DNA from: Kalaharituber pfeilii
Lineage: Eukaryota; Ascomycota; Pezizomycetes; Pezizales; Pezizaceae
Length of the DNA: 64,000 nucleotides
Direction of reading: 5' to 3'
Assembly: GCA_015179045.1 (NCBI GenBank)
Contig: WHUZ01000015.1
Coordinates: forward strand, 682,001-746,000
The position numbers and the translations under genes were made by a program. Below the pieces are notes generated by a model. The model was not told where the DNA came from. It searched no databases and saw only the letters and a program-made list of their open reading frames with translations. The first letter of the stretch is position 1; the number at the start of each line of letters is the position of its first letter. Shown here piece by piece: positions 24,974 through 35,877 of this stretch.

Positions 24974-25579
24974 TGATATAGGCTTCTTGATCTGAATACT
25001 GATGGAAACTGCACCATAATAGCGTAAATGCCGGATGTACTCCACAAAGATACTTCTTCATTTTAACACAACGTCTTGAAGCGGAATAATCATATAATTA
25101 ATATCTAAATTTAGGTTCAACATCTGAGCCTGTTATATGGTGGCAATGAGATACAATTCTCTTTGCCAAACCGCGATTAACATCTAACTTTGGAGTTCCG
25201 GTTTCAACCTGGCCCTCAGTAGCTAGCTGACTGACCCTGCACAGCTGTACTGTACCTGAGAGAGATCGACACTCAAAGTTAAACCGACGATGCATTTCGT
25301 CCGCATTAGGTAACATCTTGAGGTTGTGTGCCCCTGCGTGCCGATTCCTAAAAGAAGCCGCTCTACCATTGGACGAAATGGCGGAGTTTTGATATGCGGT
25401 CAACCTCTGGTCCAGAGTGTCCACAGTGAGACATAAATGTCACCATTTCCCCTCTAGCCATTCTACATCAGGTCTCCTCAAACTCACATTAATACTGTTC
25501 ATTGAGATACAACTCATCATTGCTTCCTTCGCTAATTCATCCCTTCTTTCACCCCTTACCTCTAACGTCAATACTTCCA

Positions 25580-27477
25580 ATGTCAGGAATCATGAATCTT
25601 AGTGACACAAAAATCTCTTGTACATCTGGTACAGAAACAAGGGCACCTGTACCTCAGAAGCAAGGTATGGGGCTCTGATACATAATCCGAAACACCAGAA
25701 GCTCATCTGTGATCGTTCTTCAGAAAATAGAAGCAAGGTCCAGAAGTTGATAGCAAAAGTCAAGTATGTCTTCAGCAAAGGTATCCGGGGAAAGAGACAC
25801 CAAAAGTGTATCAACAGCGACTTGAAGCTTTCGAGACTCTGCCACTCGCTCGCTCGTGTGTCATCAAGCATAGGAATTTCAGATTCTAGCAAGGAATTTC
25901 ACATAATATCCTGGCCTGTGCAAACACTTAGGGAGCAATTCTCTCTAACTGTGCCGGAACCGTATAACGGTGAATCTCGACCAAATGAGCACATTGACCT
26001 AAGCTACTTCGTGAACAAGCTTCCTGAATCCATGAAAATGGTTTATACAAAGGCAGATCCCAAGAAGTTAATCAACCTGATGCTTCCTGGGAGGGTCATT
26101 TGTGACGAAGCTCGTAAAGTAGCTGCCATCTTCTGGTTATGGCTATGTATTACAGATGGTATGTTAAATTCCCCTTGAGTTGGCTATAAATTTATCTAAC
26201 AACATATCAGATATTCTGGAGAATATGAACGATCAAGACTTCAGTAAAGGAAGTAAGTCTCATATACTACTCTTCCGCATCTAATGCTATAAACGCGACT
26301 AAAGATAAACGTATAGTTCGCGATATGCACGCTTCGCTGGCCGCAAGTTCTGCAATGGAGCACAATTCTACCTCCCAAATCAGCTTCGTAACAAAGCTTT
26401 TTAGGGGTGTAATTACAATGACGGAAATATCTGGCCTCGAGCCAGTGCAACAAGATCAATGGAGGTCAAATTTGATTACTTGTGTTCAGGAGATTGCTCA
26501 TGCTTTCGAACTAGAGCGACCTCTGTTGAGGCTCAAAGAAAGGGTTGAATTAGAGGATTGGATGAAACTTCGTGTTGTCACAATCTCAGGTAAGTAGGCA
26601 ATTCTGAGAAGATAAACACAGCAACTAATAACATACATAAAGCACGCCCATTCATGGTTCTTGCGAAAGCTAGTTTGAGAATTTTAGGCAACATGAGCCC
26701 TATGGGTAATCCATTGTCACCCGATTACCAATCGTTCCAATACAGAGAAAACGATTTGGCAGACGACCTGACTCGCCTCGAAACTACCATGCAATGTGTC
26801 TTGGGCCTACAGAATGATATTCTCGGTTGTTACCCCTTAGAAGTACTTTTTGGGGATACCCATGCTAAGACCAATGTATAGGATGGGAAAAGGACCACAA
26901 GGAGGGTCTGAATCTCAACTGTGTGCAAATCCTAATTGCAAAATCAAGGTCATCGAACAATGTTGTTTGTACACGCGCGCTAAATACGGCTATCGAAGCT
27001 CATAATCAACTTGTGGTCTCCGCAATTAGTAGAGTACCAAAACATTTTAAGCTAAAGGATCAGTCTAAAGTCTGTGTTCGAGGAAGTATCCAATCATCTA
27101 CAGATTCATCTGTTCCGTCTTTGGTAGAAAGCAGCGACAATAGTGAGGCAGCGAGTATGGACTCCACATCATGCTCTTCGACCAATCCCCATGCACACCA
27201 GATGTACCAGGCCAATACATTTGGCGAGTACTCAATTGAAGAGATTGACACCCTTGAAATAGCACAGAACCATGGCGAAGCTGTCCCTCAACAGAAAATA
27301 TCGTTATATTCTTCAAGGGGAGTTATTAAAGCCTCATTGGTAGCTGAAACATTAGGGACGGTCACAAAGAATGAAGAGGCAGAACAAGTTCGCAAATATG
27401 TCAATGTACTCTTGAACATGGGGAACGGCATGGCTACCTGGATGATCGGCAGTCGACGATATGCTATCAAAGAGTGA
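25580..27477 (+). CDS. Class I terpene synthase (sesquiterpene-cyclase-like)
   Basis: Six exons: 25580-25664, 25724-26158, 26211-26252, 26317-26589, 26643-26825 and 26882-27477. All phases join and give 537 residues. Class I terpene synthases ionise a prenyl diphosphate (often farnesyl-PP) and cyclise it. The Asp-rich metal motif is created across an intron: ITDDILE at residues 171-177. The second metal motif is NDILGWEKD at 336-344, fitting N-D-x-x-(S/T)-x-x-x-E with Gly for Ser and Asp for Glu. The C-terminus ends GNGMATWMIGSRRY, with the Arg-Tyr pair seen in fungal enzymes. Between about residues 395 and 505 is a Ser-rich, poorly conserved-looking insertion that makes the protein longer than the usual 330-400 residues. 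The first ~100 residues are basic and less certain; exon 1 (ATG at 25580, or in-frame at 25592) is inferred from phase. Product specificity cannot be read. No P450, prenyltransferase or transporter is adjacent. Confidence 0.85.
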
Positions 27478-28601
27478 ACGCATCCCGGTTGCTTCCTTTG
27501 AGAAGATTAGTCTTGACTATATCACTACACCTTTCCTAATAATATCCCCTCTGAGTACAAGGAAGGTCAACAATACATTCAGTTTTTTGGTGCAAATTTT
27601 TGATGAGTTTTGTCTTCCCTGTTTTGGAATAATATGTATCTGTGTTTTGATTAAGCGAGAAAAAACATTCGTTTCACACCTTAGAGGATTTCACAAAATG
27701 CTTAGTCAGTTATCTAAAGAGTATGATATGAAACGAATAGGAATTGAAAAATAGTAAATTAAATCATGCCCAATTCATGCTTGGCTGTATGTACGGTCCA
27801 AGGAAAAGGAACTTGAATTATAAATCAGCTCTATATCTTACTATTTTCTCATGATCAGCAGATTATCCATGACCTGCCGCGAGCACGTTTCTTGATTTGT
27901 ACAAGAGAAATCGCCAGAAGACGTGGAACAGCAAAGAGGGCATATGAAGCTTGGCAGTCACCCCACTACGCGTTGGGCACACGCGACGTGAGCATTTAAA
28001 GACTGGTGTGGCCTTCACCCCAACTTTCACAACGCGAGACGGTCGCGACACGCGTAAAGTGGATTTTGAGTTGCCAAAGAAGGAAGTCAAGCTGAAAGAA
28101 TATTACGAGATAACGCAATACGAATCCGTCGAAATCGGCACGATACAGCATTGGGAAGAGGGAGATATAAACGAAGGGTCTCGAAAATGGCAGTTACTCC
28201 GTTTCAAGAGGTTGGTTTGCCCCATTTTTTTGTTTGACGATTCCTTCTATTTCCCCACGCATGCATAGAATACCTGTAGTTGATACCCATATTGTACAGA
28301 CCTAAATTTACTCATCCTTCTATACTGCCGTTCCCAACATACCATCCACATCCACAATATGCACCCTCCCTCTTGCCCCGCTCGAACACCATCCCGTAGC
28401 CCTCATCACATTCCACATCTACCACAGCAGCGGCAACCTACCCCACTCCCCCACATGCACAGAAATCCCACTATAACCATCCAACCTATAGCTAGGCAGC
28501 CGGCTACCCGCATACCTACCTCAGAGCCCACAACCAACAAAACCTTTCCCGCACGCCGGTGTGCTGACCGATCTTGACATAACCCCTCACTGACGCAACA
28601 C
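27478..28601. other. Spacer with one unassigned frame
   Basis: A frame at 27951-28268 (+) encodes a charged segment (DFELPKKEVKLKEYYEITQY and onward) that reads more like protein than its neighbours. It begins right after a stop and has no ATG start, so it would need an upstream exon. I do not recognise it. The 27461-27754 frame (+) overlaps the 3' end of the terpene synthase and is likely noncoding. 28359-28600 is C-rich and may be the leader, or hold an upstream exon, of the methyltransferase gene. Confidence 0.4.
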
Positions 28602-29375
28602 ATGTTACAGAAAGTCTATACCCTCCTCCGCCAGATCCCCCGCGGCAGGATAAGCACGTACAAAGCCCTCTCGGATGCCCTAGGTAGCTCGCCAAGGGCG
28701 GTAGGTGGAGCGTTGCGGTGAGTTTTACGTATTTAATTTTTTGTTTATTTTAGTTATTTCATTTGTGTGTGTTTCTTGTTTAAGCTTTATGTTTGCTTTT
28801 TATTTAGTGTTTTTGTATGAAGACATGGTTGCAATCTTTATCCATTTTACCTGTTTACTCTATTTATTTTATCTGGCGTTTCAATGACCGAAACGAATAC
28901 TATGCATACCTGCTTGGCCTACCTGGACATGTCCCATGTGGGATATAACATTGGATTCCCGCCCAGTGCTCCTCCCCTGCCCGCGCGCGGAGGATTGCGA
29001 AGCGGGGACCTACTAGTACTGCTCCTTCCCTTTCTGTTGTTCAATTGTTTCATCATGTTGTTCATATACCCCGTATGTACTTCTATCATGTGTCATCGCG
29101 CCGTAATAACCCCTCCACTCCTGCCCAGAACCACCGAACGGATACGAATGAGCTGCTTCCATGGCCAGCCACGTCCGGAGATATTCGTGGAGAGGCTGGA
29201 CTGAGGATGGAGTGCACGGTTGTGGATTTTCATTTCTAGCCTTTCTTTCTGCGAGGCCCATGGAACTCAGGGAGCAGAGTACGGGAGCCTAAAAGCTAAT
29301 ATATGCTTAAAACATATGATGTTCATTTACAGCAAGAATCCATATGTAAGTCGTTACCATCTTTGTTAATTTTCA

Positions 29376-29411
<36 letters not shown>

Positions 29412-30051
29412 AACCTATAATATCCCCATACCCGGCTTTCAGTTCCCAGGACCTTCTCAAAGCCGAGGTTAGATATCTATTACCCGGTTTCTCCTTCCCC
29501 GGTATTGTTCTAGGCTTTGGTGATCCTCAGAGGTGGGGAGGGAATTGAGGGTAACCGTCCTGTGTCACCTACCCTTCGTCCTTAGACCTTCTCATATTCA
29601 TCTCCTCTTCATAACAATCAACCCAGCCTATATTCAACCTATTTATGTATTAATTTGTTGATCTGGTAACTGACATACTTGGCGTCATGTAACGTCCCAT
29701 CGCCCCGGATCCAGGCACCTGCAGTCCCTTGCCACAGAGTCATCGCAGCAACTGGGGTACGTTTTCCGCACTATCTCCGAAGCCTCTCTCCGTTGAACTC
29801 TCTTTTCCAGCACATCTTCTCCGTTCCCTTTTTATTCCTCCGATCCCGGTAGCCGAATATTGGCTAACAAGACCGAACGGAGCTTTGTCTGGATATAGTA
29901 TATCGGCGGGTTCATGGGTTCTTGGGAAGCCGCTCCTTCGGGTGTCAATCAGAGTAAAAAGCGGGAGCTGTTGAAGGAGGAGGGAGTGCTGTTTGATGAG
30001 AAGGGTCTGTTGTTGGATAGAGATAGGTTGTGGAGTAATTTCAAGGTGTAA
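28602..30051 (+). CDS. Minimal O6-methylguanine-DNA methyltransferase (MGMT/Ogt C-terminal domain)
   Basis: Four exons: 28602-28717, a 13-nt micro-exon at 29333-29345, 29715-29756 and 29899-30051. They join in phase to 107 residues. The protein removes alkyl groups from O6 of guanine by transfer to its own Cys. The helix-turn-helix region is at about residues 16-38 (RISTYKALSDALGSSPRAVG). The micro-exon supplies KNPY just before APAVPCHRV, which contains nucleophile Cys49. The C-terminus reads GYIGGFMGSW and KKRELLKEEGV, as in fungal homologues. The length equals that of alkyltransferase-like proteins such as S. pombe Atl1, but those have Trp where this one keeps the reactive Cys. Introns of 615 and 369 bp are long for this window. 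The start ATG lies just before a possible acceptor (ACAG at 28607-28610), so a short upstream exon cannot be excluded. Confidence 0.85.
29333..29345 (+). other. 13-nt micro-exon of the MGMT gene
   Basis: The sequence CAAGAATCCATAT is flanked by TTTACAG on the left and GTAAGT on the right, both strong splice sites. It restores the frame exactly between exon 1 (which ends two bases into a codon) and the exon starting GCACCTGCA. The encoded residues R-K-N-P-Y are the expected family sequence before the PCHR active site. Without it the reading frame fails. Confidence 0.85.
29378..29411 (+). repeat. Poly-T run within an MGMT intron
   Basis: An uninterrupted run of about 33 T lies in the 29346-29714 intron, some 30 nt after the micro-exon donor. 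It may be the poly-A tail of an inserted retroposed sequence on the minus strand or a simple slippage tract. It helps explain the unusual intron length. Confidence 0.7.
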
Positions 30052-31727
30052 GGTATTGTGCGGTAGTAGAGCTTAGGGTTAAGCAAAGAAGAAAACTATG
30101 CAGTATTCATTCATGGCTACAACACCCAATTGATCCGATTACTACTCTGCGGCCAATTAACCGGCTCAGCTGGTGACTGGCGGGCCGCCACTTCCCCATT
30201 GTTTGATCTACCGCGGAGAAGCGGTAACCTACCTGCGCATTGCTATTTAGTGTCACCGGCTAATGCACTACTGCTCAATCTTGTCCTCTATGCATCCATG
30301 ACGGTACTCTCGTTCCGCAAAAATAGGATCCATTTGCCGCCGCAGCTACCGTGAAGTACTTATCTCAGGTTATGAAGGAATGTAGGCACGTATATGGACC
30401 AAATAAGAAGACTAATCTCTGCAAGCTGAAGCTAGGATGTAAAGTTTTTATTTTAAAGTACAACTAGAATTACTCAACTCATCCTATCCTTTGCAATCAG
30501 TGGTCATATGGTTTACCTGCTGAGCATGCTTTCAATTGTTGCCTTTCCGGATTCCCAAGCTAAAATGATTAGACATCTAAGACTTCGCATTCCTTGGGTA
30601 GACAGCTCGGTGTGAAGCTTGCGCTGCTGTGACTCGCAGACCAAAGGCTCCAGTGTGCACGTCCTGAAGCTATTTTTTGTGACTATGTCATTCCCGGAGG
30701 GTACTCCTTCCATTTGGCCAAGGCATCGTAGATACTGCTGGGGTGAATACTTTACTAGCTGCGACAAGTATAGATATAACCGGAGAAGTGGGCGTGTAGA
30801 GTAGGCTCACCGACGGGTGTGAAGCGGAGTCAGAAGCAAAGGTTGTTAATCCATAACCCGGTACCCCGGCCCGCTTGGAGCGTTTTTCCGTCCTGCCGCA
30901 ATTTATGCCTGAAATCCGCGCGAAGCCCTTAATCAAAGTGGTTCCAGTTGATCAAATTTAGCCAAATGAGAAGCAATATATATCGAAAATATTTCTTCCC
31001 ACCCTATATAGCAAGAACTAATGTGAGGTGAAGAAAGAGGTCACGTGAAGGACTAATTCAGACTAATAATTCACTCCGAGAGGACGGCGGGGACGATACA
31101 CATAATTTCCGTAAGTTGTATGAAGAGTGAGAAGGTGGATCCACAAACCGCAAAACGTGGATGAGAGTCATGATGCTTTTGAGTATGTTGTCACTAAGGT
31201 GCATGAACGGGTATAGGAAATCGCTGAGGACGAGGCGAACAAAGATCCAGTTAAACCGAAATTGCGAACATGATGACACCAGGCTATGAAACGAGCAAAA
31301 TTGCAGCATCAGCAGGAAACATATAAACGTTCAGAGGTCATTAGGCAAGGAGCCAGGGACCCTTGACAATATTGCTGCCTTCATCCCAGCATTCGGTAGA
31401 TACGGCATCGGAGGGTTCCATTATTTTTCCGGGCACAAGAGGTGGAGGCCTCCACTTATTTGCCGCTAACCTAGGGATTCAGTATCAACGGTATGGCAAC
31501 CGGACGGTAGTTAAATAAAGGAATGAGGGCAGTGGCAAGATGAGTTTTAACCAAAATGAGAAATTATCATGATAATCCACCAGGGTCAATAAGGGCACAG
31601 TGGGTGGTGCCTGATATAAAAGGGTGGCTGTCCTGTCAAAGATATGTAACCTTATTACTTGCATCAGCCTCTAGCAGTCCTTTTGCTATTATCGAACTCG
31701 AACGTCTTTTTGATTCGGCTTGCAGTA
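30052..31727. other. Intergenic spacer upstream of the GH45 gene
   Basis: No gene supported. Short frames at 30130-30354 (+), 30688-30936 (-) and 31058-31309 (-) lack recognisable domains. The last 400 bp should contain the promoter of the cellulase gene, including the TATA element noted separately. Confidence 0.6.
31616..31622 (+). promoter_or_regulatory. TATA box of the GH45 gene
   Basis: TATAAAA lies 106 bp upstream of the ATG at 31728, a suitable distance for a fungal gene with a short leader. A strong TATA element fits an inducible secreted-enzyme gene. The transcription start is not known. Confidence 0.5.
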
Positions 31728-32847
31728 ATGGCCCGTGCAACTTTCCTCACAGTCCTTCTCGCCTCTGTTGCTGGACTTGTTTCTGCCCAGCAAAGCGCCT
31801 ATGGTCAATGTTAGAGCTCCCTTTTCAATTACCTCTTTATCTTTACGGCATTGCATAGTATTTTGTGTTTCAGTATATACCTGATCCATATACCCATATA
31901 CCTGACTGATCAAACTCATAGGCGGAGGAATTGGCTGGAGTGGTCCAACCACATGCGTCAGAGGGTACACCTGTGTTTTTTCCAATCCATATTATTCGCA
32001 ATGCCTTCCCGGATCTGCTGCAACTTCTCCAACAACCCGCCCCACCAGCACCTCATCGGCTGCAGGAGGTGGTCCCACATCTCCTGCAATCAGTGGCCCC
32101 AGCGGAAGTGGTAAGACGACCAGATATTGGGATTGCTGCAAGCCCTCTTGCGCCTGGGAAGGAAAAGCACCCGTGACACATCCTGTCAACACTTGCAATG
32201 CCAACAATCAGGTCTTGACTGATTTCTCTGTAAGCAATATTTCTGACGCTATTTTTTGCGGAGTACTTACCTTGCTGAATAGGTAAAATCTGGCTGTGAT
32301 GGCGGTACTGCATTTATGTGCAGCAATCAAATTCCATGGGCAGTTAGCAATAGCCTCGCTTACGGCTATGCCGCTGTTCGCATCAATGGATTAACAGAGA
32401 GAGACTGGTGCTGCTCATGCTATGAACTGACCTTCACCTCTGGACCAGCCAGTGGAAAGAGGATGGTTGTGCAAGCCACAAACACTGGAGGTGATCTTGG
32501 TGATAACCACTTCGATATTGCTCTGCCAGGTGGAGGTGTCGGCATCTTCAACGGCTGTACCAAACAGTACAATGCTCCTGCTGATGGCTGGGGGCAACGA
32601 TATGGTGGTGTATCCTCAAGGGCAGAGTGCAATGCTCTTCCAGAGGCTATTCGCGCTGGATGCTACTGGAGATTCGATGTAAGTTTCGCACTTTTTACCC
32701 AACATATAAACATTCTGGATATTGTAAGATGGATTCTAACATAAACTTTTATAGTGGTTTGGTAATTCGGACAATCCATCGGTTACCTTCAAGACCGTCT
32801 CCTGCCCAGATGCTTTGACTGCCAACACAGGTTGCCGTCGACTATAA
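31728..32847 (+). CDS. GH45 endo-beta-1,4-glucanase with N-terminal CBM1
   Basis: Four exons: 31728-31809, 31922-32229, 32283-32678 and 32755-32847, giving 292 residues. It is a secreted cellulase that cuts internal beta-1,4 bonds of cellulose by inversion. A signal peptide spans residues 1-20 (cleavage after LVSA). A fungal cellulose-binding module (CBM1) at about 23-57 has Cys28, Cys39, Cys45 and Cys55 and aromatic Trp33, Tyr51 and Tyr52. A Ser/Thr/Pro/Gly linker covers 58-91. The catalytic domain starts [13 protein letters not shown]; Asp98 matches the general base (Asp10 of Humicola insolens Cel45A), and [10 protein letters not shown] places Asp208 at the general acid (Asp121) with Asp201 at the assisting Asp. 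The end CYWRFDW..CPDAL..TGCRR is typical. The CBM is N-terminal, whereas the H. insolens and Trichoderma enzymes carry it at the C-terminus. The first intron interrupts the CBM Cys28 codon. Confidence 0.96.
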
Positions 32848-35800
32848 CACGTCATCTGAAATCGTGTTTTTAGCCTCGTGCCCAGGTATTCTCTATGTAA
32901 AATAAGGAATGCAACTATATTTTTGTTAGTAAATAGAGATGAGAAACCCTGAAGAGATACCAGTTTAAATGAGATAGCATCCCTTGTACAGAGTTTACTA
33001 GTGACAATTGGGTTAGCCTATCGAACATTCTTAATGACGTACACGTGTGGGTTTGCAGTTGCACGTATCAGCCAATCAGAACGAGCTGCCCAGCTTCCCC
33101 ACAATCTGCGCTTTTAGCTTTTGCCGAAATCTCACAAGTTGGAGCGGCGGAAGTGGACTCGGGCCCGGGAGTGAGACACCTAGCACAGCTTCGCCGCCTC
33201 GCCTGAATCCTGGTGCAATGCGAATGTCCCAACACAGAAGAAAAATGATTTTCCTTTTCTTGAAAGCCCCAAACAGGCTTTGTAAATGAGGTTTTTTAGT
33301 TGAAAAATCACCCTGATATTCAATTGCACTGCTGTCTTGTACGTATATGGAGAAGGTTCTGCCACTGACCACAAGACAACCGCTCTCCTCTGAGCTATGG
33401 CGCACCTGCTACTCAGTCCAAATAATACTCTTTGCAGCTAAATTCAGTTTTCTATTAGTAGAAATATGGGGTGATGTTAGGCCTTGTATCCTTCTCTTTT
33501 CTTTCTTCTTTCTTCTTTCATCTGACTCGTTCTTAGTCTGGTTGCAGCTCTTTCTTTGCTTTTTCTGGTCTCAGGTTGACATGGAATTTCCCCGTACTTT
33601 ACAATATTCTGCATATGAAGGTGGGGGAAGTGGCATGATCCAGCATGGGCATGATACGCCCTTGAGGGGTAGGAGAATGGTCCTTTGAGCGGAGGTTGGG
33701 CGGGTGTGGCTGCCAGTACAGCCCTACATTTGACTAAAATTTCTGCTCTTTCTCCACCTTTACCTAAATTTTCTCTATTTACTTTTATTGATTTTTATTT
33801 TTATTTTATTTTTAATGTTTTTTTTTGTTTTTTTTTCAAAGAACCATATGTGATACTAGATCGCTCGGGTTCCCAGAACCCTGGATCATTTCGGTCGCTA
33901 CTTACCACTTGCTTTCGTGTTGGGTTGGGGTAGGAGGAGCTTAGAGGCAAGTCGGGTCCGCTCGAAAGGAAACGTACAGGTGACTCTGCCTATAATGAAC
34001 GTCTTTTTAGTGAAAAACCTGGCTATAGTGAAGGGATGAGTCAGGTTCTTTGTGTACACAGGTAAAGAAAGTGCCCTTGCTATAGTGAAAACTGGTTATA
34101 GTGAAGGTCAGTTGGATTCTTGGCCTTCATTATAACCAGGGTCACCTGTAGTCTAGGAGAAAACGATAATTTTTTTAGTGATTATTCCAAGTGTTGTCAG
34201 GTTGATACGAATCAGTTGAGGCGCCCCAGTACCGAGCACGGTATGCCTGCTACCGGGAGGCCTCACTGCTGGCAAGAGCCGGGGGCAGGTGGAATTATGC
34301 GTAGTCTCGGGTGGAATGGGTCAACGGGGTCCAAGACTGGGGCTGAGCAAGGGCTGGCGAGATGGTCATGAACCATAGAACCAGCGCCCATGTATCCCCA
34401 GAGCCGTTGCCCATTGATTTCTTGTGCATATCTCTCTTCTCTGTCGGTTCCGTGGGCCCTGCTGTCGCCGATGGAGGTGCGTGAGTGCGTGTGAACTGAA
34501 GCCGGGAGCGGTCTGGAGTGCCGTGCCGTGCCTGGACACGAGACAAGTGCAGTGTCGTCGAGCATCCTTGGTAGTTTGTTGTGCTTGTCTTGGCGCCCCG
34601 CCTCTACTACATAGACTGTCCATCCCAGATGGCTCGCCAGGCCACGACTCTGCCGACGCTCCCTCCGCTCCCTTCCGCGCTGTCTGCCCGCCGCCGGCTA
34701 CCTGCCCTATAATGCGCCTGCCCAGCGGCTACGGTAGCACTTGCTAGCATGGTTGGGCTTGTGGTGGTACTGGCCCCCAATCCTCGCCCCCAATCGAGCG
34801 CCGATGAAAGCGCAAGCATCCTAGCAGTCTGGACAAGCAGCGCTAGGCTTTGAGGCAGGAAAAGGTGCTTATCATACAGAGTACTGTACCTCGGCTCTTG
34901 CTGCCCTTGTGCTATTGCTTGTTTGCTTGTTTGCTGTGCATGCAACGATCAGCGCAAAGCCCTCTGGAAAGAATCAAAGTCGGTTTCTGTGGGCATGAGC
35001 AGTGCACGACGAGTAGATGGCCAACCAAGTCATTACAGTAGCACGCGCACCACGTTCTGCTGAGAGTACTGTACTGTGTCAAGTACCTAACCTGGGGCAC
35101 TTGCAAGTGAGCCCGTCTCCGAGACATATCATACGCCACCCGCTTTGCCTCCGGCCACTGTGGACGGCATGAGACTGCAGTGCTTGTACTGTACTGTACA
35201 GTACAATACAGTGCATCTCCACTTATGATAGAGATGCCCGCACGTTTCCTTACTAAGACGCCCCTCCCACATCTTCTCGCCGCCTGCCACAAAACCCGCA
35301 CACTTTATCTACAGGGCATCACACATACACTATTCTTCTACTGTACCTCCATTCTCCCGTTCTGTCAGAAGTTGAAAACAAAAACGGAAATAAAATAGAT
35401 AAAAATACAAAAGGATAAAAAAGAAAAAGGCTGGGACAACAACTGAGGCCGCAAGGAGGGGAGGAGATTAGCTTATGGGAGTGCGAGGTGGTCCAGAGCT
35501 AGGCCCAGAGTAATCTCGTCCTACGACTCCTCCTACTACTTGCCAACTTCCCCCAGTAATCACATCTTCACTCATCGTTTTGCATACTACCTATTCGAAC
35601 CTACATAATATAAAAACACCAACATATAACCGCCTTTATCCACGTAGGCAACCGAAATATTCCTGTACAGTCAGTCCTCTGTTGCACCTCGGTCGATTAC
35701 CTCAATTGAACATACCCACCAATATCTTCCTGCAGTTGCTTTTACGCAGATACGTAACCGACAAAGCAACAACCTAGACAGTCAACTTTGCGACAATACC

Positions 35801-35877
35801 ACACGGTGACGGCGCCGTAGTCGGAAGTGCTGCAAGGGAAAAAAAAAAAAAAAAAAAAAAAAAAAAGATATCAAAAA
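32848..35877. other. Intergenic region between GH45 and the transcription factor
   Basis: No supported gene. It contains one MITE (33975-34150, listed separately) and a tRNA-like A-box on the minus strand near 33360-33405 without a full cloverleaf. 34.1-35.3 kb is GC-rich with many overlapping short frames that look compositional. An A-run at 35839-35866 sits 11 bp before the start codon of the next gene. Confidence 0.6.
33975..34150. mobile_element. 176-bp TACAGGTGAC-family MITE (complete reference copy)
   Basis: The left end TACAGGTGACTCTGCCTATA and the right end, whose complement reads TACAGGTGACCCTGGTTATA, are inverted repeats with three mismatches in 20. Both start with TA, the likely target duplication. 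Internally CTATAGTGAA-type motifs repeat four times. There is no coding sequence. Related copies are at 7926 and 47969-48488. Confidence 0.8.

Larger units (their letters stand above)
17105..25579. other. 8.5-kb gene-poor stretch
   Basis: 17105-17900 is T-rich and contains long T-runs (about 17648-17679 and 17823-17853), probably the 3' region of the NAD kinase gene. A purine GA-tract covers about 18365-18490. Short frames of 60-150 codons occur throughout, for example 19687-19983 (+), 21867-22313 (-), 22572-22892 (+) and 23621-24082 (+). None has a recognised domain or a convincing splice continuation. The frame at 22572-22892 looks the most protein-like but I cannot assign it. No rRNA or complete tRNA was found. 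Confidence 0.55.

Noticed and set aside
35827..35877. Upstream start for the transcription factor
   Set aside because: It would translate the A-run into nine consecutive Lys residues and lacks an ATG-supported context; ATG 35878 gives the expected N-terminus before the zinc cluster.
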